From NCBI GenBank assembly GCA_017506865.1, contig JAFCMP010000334.1, forward strand, positions 1,612,001 through 1,676,000: 64,000 nt of DNA, given 5' to 3'. The DNA is from Tribonema minus (lineage: Eukaryota > Sar > Xanthophyceae > Tribonematales > Tribonemataceae). Numbering within the stretch: position 1 is the stretch's first letter; each line of letters opens with the position of its first letter. The notes beneath the pieces are model-generated. The model was not told the DNA's origin, did no database searches, and was given only the letters and a program-made list of their open reading frames with translations. Positions 56,101 through 64,000 of the stretch are shown one piece after another. A program made the translations under genes and the position numbers.

Positions 56101-59100
56101 CTGCTACGCACACAGCTTGTCCTTGCGAACAGCAGCACCACCACTTCTGTGCTTTGGAGTTGCAGAGGTGCTGCCGACAGCACAGTCACCATGATGTATG
56201 TTCATTGAATTCTTTAATTTTTCAAAACAGGTCAATCACACAAGGCTTTGATGATATCGGGTTGAAGTGGGACCGCCACAAGAGGTATCTGTGTTAGTGA
56301 CACCAGAGTATCACTAGCATGCGCACCCATGTTGAAGGCAGTGTGTGCTGTGTGCTCATGATAATTGCTTCTGCCCTTTTGTTTCACAGGTCGGCCAAGG
56401 CTTACTGCCGACGGCGTCCGATCAATATGGCATGTCGTGTTGGGTCGTGGACAGCTCCAAATGGGAGTACCAGAGCGGTAAGGCTCATTGCCACTTTTAG
56501 GCAATTGCGACGGTCACTGCGTCTCTCGGATGTCTCGTACACTCATAATCGTTGCTTCCTCAGCAGGTCAGGAGTTGGTCATCCCTTACCTGCGTCTAGA
56601 TTTTCACATGCTCACCCAGTCGCTGCGGTCCTCGTCCAGGTTCCGATGCAATGCCTGCTGATCTCAGGCAGTCGGCAATGCTGCTGTGTCAACGAGAACA
56701 TCGCAGGTGCTGCCAGTGCTGGGCACGACGGTATGACATGCACAGGGTAGTCGAAGCGTGACCTGTTGCGACTGCGCACTTGAGTTTGTGTCACATCATG
56801 CACAGCATGCCGTGCGCACACGCTCTACCCCGCATCACCTGACACTGCATCTGCAAACGATGACCCGACTGGACACGCCAGCGTCTGGTAAGGCGCCCTC
56901 CCCTGCGCCAATACCCTCATGCTTGCGTCGCTGTTCATCGACTGAGTAGAAAAGAAAAAACGGTGCACCAACCATGTGCTCAATCTTGTACTACACTGCG
57001 CACAGATGCATCGGTGATGCGCGCTTGTATGAGCTGTCGCGGCCTGACACGTGGGTTTAGCTGCTCTGCTGACGCTTGTGCTACTGGCACTCGCGCCGCC
57101 ACCGCCAACCAAATCTGCGCCCCAGGTTTCAGCATGGACATCCTGGCTGTCTGGGACACCAACTACATCGAGGCGAGGTACGCCGTCCAGGCGCACGTCG
57201 GCGGTGCCCTCTTCCAGAGCGTCGCGGACGTGTGGATCTGGCAGGGCGTCTATGACGCTGACGGAAACAGCATCGAAGGGGCGGGTTCGGTAAGTGCCGG
57301 CGTGTGCTGTCACACTTCCAGCGCGCCATTTGTGGCACGCGCGTTGCGCCCCCGTGAGCTAAGTGCTGCATGCGCAACCTTCATTGCCTTTGGCGCCTTG
57401 CTCAGAAGCGCGTGCACTGATTCATCGACTTGCTGTTGACTTTAAGTGATGTTGCAGACCGCGCAGTAGCCACTTAAGGGCCGTGTCGCAGTCCACGCTA
57501 CCCTGAGGCCGTGGTGAGCTCCCGGGAATGTACTGCCTGCAGAACTGTCCACCCAGTCATGTTTTTCATTCGCATACTCGCACCACTCATGGTGCTGCAC
57601 CGCGCTGCCGCGCCACCATGACGCAGGCCCGCAAACTGGCGTCCATGCCCCTCACTATCTACAGCGGGCCATACGGCACGGGCAACCACTCTGCCATACA
57701 CTACGACGGCAGCACGTACCAGCTCACGCGCAGCCGCCTTAACTACGCGGTGAGTGGCGAAAGCTGTTCCTGAGCGCTGCTTGCGCGCCACCCTTCCAAA
57801 TTGAATGTAGTGCAGCAGGCGTGCAAACGTGTCGCTAGAGCCGCCCTTGTATAAAACGTACTGACATGGGACGATATGCCCGCCCCACCCCCCCCACACT
57901 CACACGCGAAGCAAGCGGGCGCTGTCAGCCGCTGTGAAGGCCCTCCTAGGAGCTCCCGGATAGCTTCTTGATAAACTTGATGTTTTGATTGTGTTATATC
58001 AGGGATGGGAGGTCGCTCACAGTTCGCTGTGCATCATTTCAAAGGCCCTCGTACATGTTTTCAAACACCCTACCAGCACTGCCACAGCCGATCTTGTCTG
58101 TATCTGTCCACTCGATGCGAGGTATGCTCTTGGAGGTTCAGACAACGCCTCTCCGGAAGGAATGCAAATGCAGCGGCGGCCGCTGCTAGCCTCTGTCCTG
58201 GCGCCTCTGATCTAATGCAACCTGTTGACGTGCGCGCGTGCCGCTCTCAGAATGGCTCCTACGCCATGTTCTACAACGGCGTCGTTTCAACAGCGCCGCG
58301 CTACAGCACTATCTACCTCAAGGGCTACGATGAGGACGCCGATGGCAATCCCCTCGGCCCTGACGCGAGGTCCAAGCCCCTCACACTAGACAACGTGGCC
58401 ATCGCCAAGATCTACATGTCGCTGGACCCCGGCATCTACACCATGTTCTCTGAGGTGAGGGGCGAGCCTTGGGGTGTGTGCGTCAGCGCGAGTGTCATGT
58501 GGGCATGTCTACCCATGACAATGGCGTTCGATTATAATGTTTTGGTAGAGTTGGGCAACTATTGCAATAGTTAGTTATTCGTTATGCCTGCTGGACCATT
58601 CGTTAGTTATTCGTTAGTTATTCGTTACTTTACATATATTCATTATTTTATCGTTATTGATTGATAATTGATCGTTTCACTAACAAATTTCACTTACCGC
58701 CACCCTAAAAATGGGTCACGGGTGATAGAGCTCCTTCAAGTTCTTTCTGTCGGACTTCCATGCATTGTGGCTGCACTTATCTTGTCTTTAGCAGTTGTAT
58801 AGCTTGCAAAGCCTGCAAATCATAGCATGGGCGTTTCTCACAGCATGCCAGTGCAATATTGAGGTCACAGGCACTTTGGTTTTCTAACCCCGTTTCCCCA
58901 AAACCTACCTACTTGAGGTTCCACCATGTTGAAGTTCTCATTTTTCGGTGTGTGTGAAAGCAAAGGGTACAGAGCCGGTGGTCAGAAGTCTGAAGATCAA
59001 TGCCATGAAGGCTTGGGCGTGTGTTGCTGTCACCCAGCATGAAGCAAGCACTCGGCGAGTGCCTTCGTGCGCGGCTTTCTGCAGTGCGTGCTTTTTGGCG

Positions 59101-62100
59101 AGGCTGGCAAACACAAACCCGGGTTTGGTGATGAAGATGTGCTGCTGTGCTGGTGCTGCTCTTGCTGGCACGTCAGCGCAACATCATGCGTGCAGGCTTC
59201 GCGGCTTACACCGCGTAACAAGCTCGGCAACGAGCTGCAGGGGGGGCATTTATAAAAAATGCGAAAACAACGAATCGCCTTCAGAGGCGTCGTTAGTTAT
59301 TCGTTGTATAACGAATACCGAATAACTAACGAAGCAACGCGTTGTTTTTTGATTCGTTATGTAACTCTAGTTTTTGGAGCGCGTTGCAATTGACGGACTC
59401 CATTGGTTACATGTCATGGGTGTACGTATGCATGTCACATCGGTGCTGGGTCGCAACGGACGTGTTTGGACTTCATTGCAGACAGCTCGCTCAGCGGACT
59501 GCATTAGATACAGGGCTATTGAGGCTTTGCCAACACATTTTGAGGCTGTGTCGTAAGCTTTGGCGTCAGTGTGCAATGTGCGCACTGGCGCTTGCGGCGT
59601 CCCCGAGTGCAGCTGCGCCGGGGCGCTGGTGGCGCGGCGAATGCGCGCACCGCCCGCACGTCAATGGCAGCAGCACTTCGTGCTTTGCCTTACTCTTGCC
59701 GTTGCGGTATCAGGACGTGAAGCAGCGCAGCCTGACAGTTGCGCGCAGGTACAGCTGCAGCCCGCTGCCGCATATGAAGCATTGATCAGCTTTCTCCCCC
59801 CCCCCCCAGCACATTGCGTCAAACTGTCTGAAAAGCAGTCAATTGAGTTTCGCCATGGGTTCCAAAAGAGGACCTCATGGAGGGGTATAAACAAGGCTCG
59901 GAGTTTCTGTCTCGTTTGTAAAGCTGGTCACTGGCAGGCCGCTGTAGCGCTGCCGTCTGAGTAGCTGCAGTGCCATAACGCGCAGGCCTGACTCTCAGTA
60001 CGCCATGCTGAAGCTGTACTGATGCTCACACACAGCCGAAGCAAGTCTCTCTCGGACTGTCCTGATTCATGGGGAGTTTTGGAAGAACATGTTTGCTCGC
60101 TGTTGCACATACTTGGAGACGCTGCTGCAAAGGGACGCTCACCAGCGTTTGCGTTGGAATTGGAGTTGAGACCACGGTCACTTGCAGGGCAAGTGCTAGC
60201 GTCAGCATCAGGATCAAAGCAGCTGGTTTCGTGAGCCTGGCTGCCGGATGTAAAGTGGGGGTCAGAAGAAGGTGGTTGCATGACCCATGGCATCAGGCAG
60301 CATGGCTCAGTGGCCCCCAGTCACTTGTCCGCGCCACCTCTGTGTGGTATATATTGATGAAAGCCCTCGGCAAGGATTCTGTGTGTCGCAACGGCGCACC
60401 CGCGGCAGCGGCGGCGACATTACCAGTGCCCCTTGCCATGCTGGTGATTGCAATGTGCTCAGCACCGCAAATGGTAAGTTTCTAATTATCCTACTCTATC
60501 TGAACTTATTGTATCAGCTGTGAATGACTCAGTTTTTCCATGTGCATTTGATGATTCAGTTGACTCAAACGCATGTCATCCGCTGCATCTGCGCTGGCTG
60601 CACGGCGCCGCAGGTCAACCCCAACTGGTTCACCATAGCGTCGACCGTGTACGGCCTCTGGCCGATTGTGGCAGTTGTGTTTGGCCTGCTGTTCACGACC
60701 AGGGTTGCCACGATGCGGTACCTCGTGTGCAAGGGGCCTCGAGAGGAGGTGAGGCGAGCGTGAATCCGGGAACTCTGCAACTTTCACTGGAAGTATCAAA
60801 AGTGACGCCCGCTTGAAGTCAGCGAAAGCACCTGGTATGTACTGGTAACGCGTTGCCAGCACACCATACGCTCAGGGACGTAGTGCAATGGTTGCAGCTC
60901 AAGGCCCACTCAGCGTTGTTGCTGCATGGTCAAGTTCATGGAGGCCTGCCAGTTGCGGTGGTGGACAACGGCAGTCAACGGCTTGAAGTTCACCGTGCAC
61001 AAGGCTCTGCAAACTTCGCTTCTAGCTGCAGCGTGACTCCGCGCCAACCACGCTTCAGTGCTGCGAGCTCAGCCCACTCGCTCTCGCCGCTTGTCATGAC
61101 ATTCAAGTCAGATGCTGTGAGTCACAGAGTCTATACAAACACACATGCCTGGCAAAACACGACTCTACATGTCACCAACTGGTGGCCAGGTTGACTGTGG
61201 CAAACTTTGGAACTTGGCTGTGTTCTTCAAGTAAGCAGGCTGGTCCAAGGCGGACAGGAGGACTCCAGAGTTTACTGGGTCTACTTCAAACGCGTGTATT
61301 GATAGACATCTGCTGCCATAATGTGCGGCACGCAGGGCTGCACTTCATCGTTCCAAGCGCTAGAAGGACGTAGGGGCAGCCTACAGCACGGCATGCTTTG
61401 TGTGAAGAACTTCGATGAAGAGTACTGCCCTGTAGTGGATGGGGATGTGTCACATGTTCGACATTATAAAGGCAGCATAAGTGTGGTAAATGAAGGAGAG
61501 GCGTAGCTGGCGCCCTCTCAAATCTGGACTTGAGCATCACCTGGTGTGCACACGCAGCAAGAGGATGACATTTGGCGGCATATCAAGGTTCAGAATACAG
61601 CAGGAGGGGGACGTATTGCGGCATGTCAGGACTCAGAATGCGGCAACAGATTGTTGGATCAAATTGGTACTGCAACATCACCTCAATCAGCCTTCAGCTT
61701 AACTTGCAACCACACTTCAGGTCCTGCGTGCTGCGCATGCCATCTTTTGCGGCCCAATTGCCTCCAAACAAACCACCATGCGGCAGCTGCCCTTTGCAAT
61801 GTGCCTCTCGGACGTGCTCTTGCACTGGCAGGCGCGGCGCCACTGCTTGAGCGTGCTTACTGGCATCACTGCAGCGCGTCGTACATTGACGCGTTCCATC
61901 ACCTCTGCGTCTGGCAGGGCTGCCGCAAAATGATTTCGGCACACAGACCTCATGCATCGCAGTGACAACAGCCACCCAGACCGATGTGGCAGTGCTGAGC
62001 GACACAGCACGCATTCGCCGGCCGACCACTCAGACACGCCCCCCCCCCCCCCCCCCCTCCCCGCCCCGCGACAGCTGCTCACGCCGCGCGTGCTCGTCCA

Positions 62101-62560
62101 AACGCGCGCCGCGGCAAGCGAGCACCGCGCCTCCGGCCCAGCGGGCGACGACCTCGAGCGCAACTGGTTCAGGGACGCCAAAGTGCGGCTGAGCTCCATG
62201 AGCCTGAGACTGATGCCGAGGGGGCTGGCCAGGGAGTCGGCGCCGCCGCAGCCGCTGGCCCGGCAGCAGCCCTCGTCCAAGCCCTGGTTCCCGCTGGAGC
62301 AGGTATCCTCCGTACAGGAGGACCCCGACGCGCCCTCAGGCTCCCAGGGACTGGAGAACGGCGTTGACGACTCCGGTTCTACAGCAGGCGTGTCCTTCCT
62401 GGGACTGGTCGGCGGCGCAGATGACTCCGGCACAACGGCGGCGTCGCTGCCGGAGTCGTCCGCGCCGTCGCTGCCGCCCAGGCCGGCGGCAGCGGCGGAG
62501 CTGAGCATCAGGAGCACGCACCTCCAGGGCTTCGGCCGAGGGCTCGGGCCCGCTGCTTGA
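53170..62560 (+). CDS. Two-transmembrane protein of unknown family, tandem copy 2
   Basis: Exons: 53170-53281, microexon 54322-54351, 55234-55464, 56390-56477, 57126-57289, 57627-57749, 58251-58454, 60614-60748, 62075-62560. Every border and phase equals tandem copy 1; about 523 residues are visible and a 5' exon is missing. TM1 is WVSLVAAFLIYSCFSVWAAI and TM2 WFTIASTVYGLWPIVAVVFG. The exon holding TM2 differs from copy 1 at 8 of 45 residues. The ectodomain and tail differ more, by small indels (extra Tyr-Gly in the SCWVVD exon, longer tail). The tail keeps LERNWFRDAKVRLSSMS and ends FGRGLGPAA. Introns still align in patches (for example 54270-54400 with 43270-43390), so the pair arose by genomic tandem duplication. 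Exons are intact, so both copies look functional. The sixth long intron (58455-60613) has been enlarged by a hAT-like element. Confidence 0.85.
54322..54351 (+). other. Conserved 30-nt microexon, copy 2
   Basis: Ten codons (APKAISVTQQ) between GTTGCAG and CAACAG|GTGGGT, in phase 0, identical in protein to the copy 1 microexon. Confidence 0.8.
55161..55220 (+). repeat. 20-bp repeat, three copies, before an acceptor
   Basis: GACACCTGCGCCCTGCGCAC occurs at 55161, 55181 and 55201 (last copy altered at its end), just upstream of the acceptor at 55233. Confidence 0.95.
55965..55988 (+). repeat. Poly-C tract in intron of tandem copy 2
   Basis: Run of 24 C, in the same intron as the 16-C run of copy 1 (44663-44678) and after similar flanking sequence, so the tract predates the duplication. 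Confidence 0.9.
58546..59369. mobile_element. Non-autonomous hAT-like DNA transposon in an intron
   Basis: The 824-base block has short terminal inverted repeats: TAGAGTTGGGCAACT at the left and, inverted, TAGAGTTACATAACG at the right, of the TAGNGNTGGGCAA type used by hAT elements. Just inside both ends are repeated subterminal motifs, GTTAGTTATTCGTTA on the left and TAACGAATACCGAATAACTA on the right. Flanks are GTTTTGG (58539-58545) and GTTTTTGG (59370-59377), an 8-base target duplication with one base lost. Base composition is AT-rich against the gene. No transposase ORF remains. It inserted after the tandem duplication, since copy 1 lacks it. Confidence 0.85.
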
Positions 62561-64000
62561 GGCGCCCCCTCTCGGCGCAGCGGCCGCCGTGCCAAAACGC
62601 ACCGGCACCCGCCCAGTCAGCGCTGCACCGACTGACGTAGATTTGGCGGGCTGAGGCCTGCGCGCGTCGATGAAGGCCGCACGTCGTGTACCAGGCTGCC
62701 GACGTAGTACTGTTTACGTGCCGCAAACCGCCAGACGCACGTCTGTCCTGGCATCCGCGGCCAAAGCTGCGGCGCGGCACCGTGCACGAAGTGTTTCTGC
62801 GCGTACTCTCTCAGACTTCTGTGTTCCTCCGATCACACCTTTCCTTCCCTCCAAACGTGACTTCCCCTCCCTTGGTTGGCTAGTGCCATCACAGCGTTGC
62901 AGGTTTGCGGCAGAATTTCACAAGAGCCGGGAAACGACGCTGAGCTTCGAAGTTCACACACGCAGAACACCAGTTCCCCAAGCTGTCACTTTTATCCAAG
63001 TACCACTCTTGCGATGCCCCATACGTCGGTGACCACTCATGAGCTGGTGATCGTCGTTATGTGCGGGCTCTGAGCCGCGTAGTGGTCTGACGTGCTCGCA
63101 GCACCTGGATGATCGCACTTGGGGACTTCGGGTCCCACAAGAGCCTATCAGTAAGGCGTTTCTGCGACACAGTGCTGCCATTATCGACACATTTTTAAAT
63201 TTAAATTGACACACGAACTGATTGGTACTGCTATGCCCCATTTTTCTGTCAGTGCGGTTTGCATTTCTTTCGCCCTTCCCAGCACTGTGACAGCTTGACA
63301 GGGGCACGTGTCAATGATCAGCACTGCCAATGCCACACAGTGCAACGGCCTCCTTATGCCAATGAAAGCTTGGCTGCTTGCTTGTGCTTTCAAAGTTTGC
63401 ACACTGTCAACGGTTTTTGCCAAGACTGCGTCATGATGTTGGAAGATTGCTGTCACGTAGTACTTGTCTGAGGATTTAAGTTGCCGGTACTGCCAGTGAG
63501 TTCATGACAAGTCGGACAAGGTTGATGTATAATAATTGTGCAAACTTTGAAACGTATGCATGCACGCCGCCGTGAGCATGCTGCAACATACTTCTTGAAG
63601 TAATGATTGTCTTGATTTTGCACTGGGCTACCCTGCAATCAAACTGCAGTGCGTGGCATTGCGTGAACAGGCTGTACTACATACCTACTGTATGTACTAT
63701 AGTATACAGGCTATACTTTCTGCTCATTCTCGCTCGGCCGGGGGGCGCAAAAACGTCCAGACTGGCATCTACAGATGATCTACTACTAGTAGTAACTTAC
63801 TTGAAGCTTGCTGTACGGAATCTACATTTCGTGTGGCAGTCTGAAAGTGTCTCAATGACAACCACTCCAACAACGCCATCATGGTGCACCGCCAAATGGC
63901 ATCTCGAGATCCCCGGGGGCCCCCTACATGATGATCCTCGTCCATGCATGTGCCCCCCCCCCATGGATTCTGCCATGTGTGTCATGACACGGCAGTACGC
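62561..64000. other. Intergenic stretch at the right edge, no gene seen
   Basis: Only short ORFs. A small palindromic ACTATAGTATAC-type sequence lies at about 63685-63715. No promoter, RNA gene or recognised coding signal. Confidence 0.5.

Noticed and set aside
47907-59748. A further 35-nt exon shared by the tandem genes (47907-47941 and 59714-59748, reading about DVKQRSLTVAR in copy 2)
   Set aside because: The similarity is real, but the length would break the phase-0 join of the flanking exons and copy 1 lacks an acceptor. It is better read as conserved intron homology.
61717-62595. 292-codon minus-strand ORF
   Set aside because: Antisense of the last exon of tandem copy 2; the plus frame is conserved with copy 1.

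Overview
The window is intron-rich nuclear DNA from a eukaryotic alga with a plastid of red-algal ancestry. Four things show this. The genes have many small exons with GT-AG (once GC-AG) introns. One gene encodes a tripartite plastid and thylakoid-lumen presequence with a phenylalanine at the signal-peptide cleavage site, the red-lineage signature. Coding exons are very GC-rich. Two short TTAGGG-type tracts lie inside introns. A haptophyte or stramenopile is likely, but the sequence alone does not decide. No rRNA, tRNA, CRISPR or prokaryotic operon was seen.

Layout. (1) About 1-3310 is the left arm of a large inverted duplication; on the minus strand it carries the 5' part of a membrane/coiled-coil gene that runs off the left edge. 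(2) 5273-7728 (+) is a small lumen-targeted plastid protein with a TATA-like box upstream. (3) 8172-30852 (+) is a 19-exon, 22.7-kb gene for a nardilysin-type M16 metallopeptidase of about 1170 residues. It can be followed exon by exon from the acidic N-terminus through the zinc site HYLEH to the C-terminus. Its introns contain many degraded copies of the neighbouring exon ends. (4) 31248-31599 is a 176-bp tandem repeat. (5) About 32900-36170 is the right arm of the inverted duplication. It holds a second copy of the membrane/coiled-coil gene, which continues to 38087 (+). The two copies point away from each other on either side of the plastid gene and the peptidase gene. (6) 38088-42363 has only weak, unassigned coding signals. 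(7) 42364-50038 and 53170-62560 (+) are tandem paralogues of an unrecognised two-transmembrane protein with a roughly 280-residue ectodomain. They share identical exon phases and a 30-base microexon. A hAT-like non-autonomous transposon sits in an intron of the second copy. (8) 62561-64000 has no recognisable gene.

The genes are separate transcription units and do not form an obvious pathway. The most unusual structure is the architecture itself: divergent inverted paralogues around a peptidase gene, a tandem pair of an unknown membrane family, and introns that appear to have grown by repeated local duplication across exon-intron borders.
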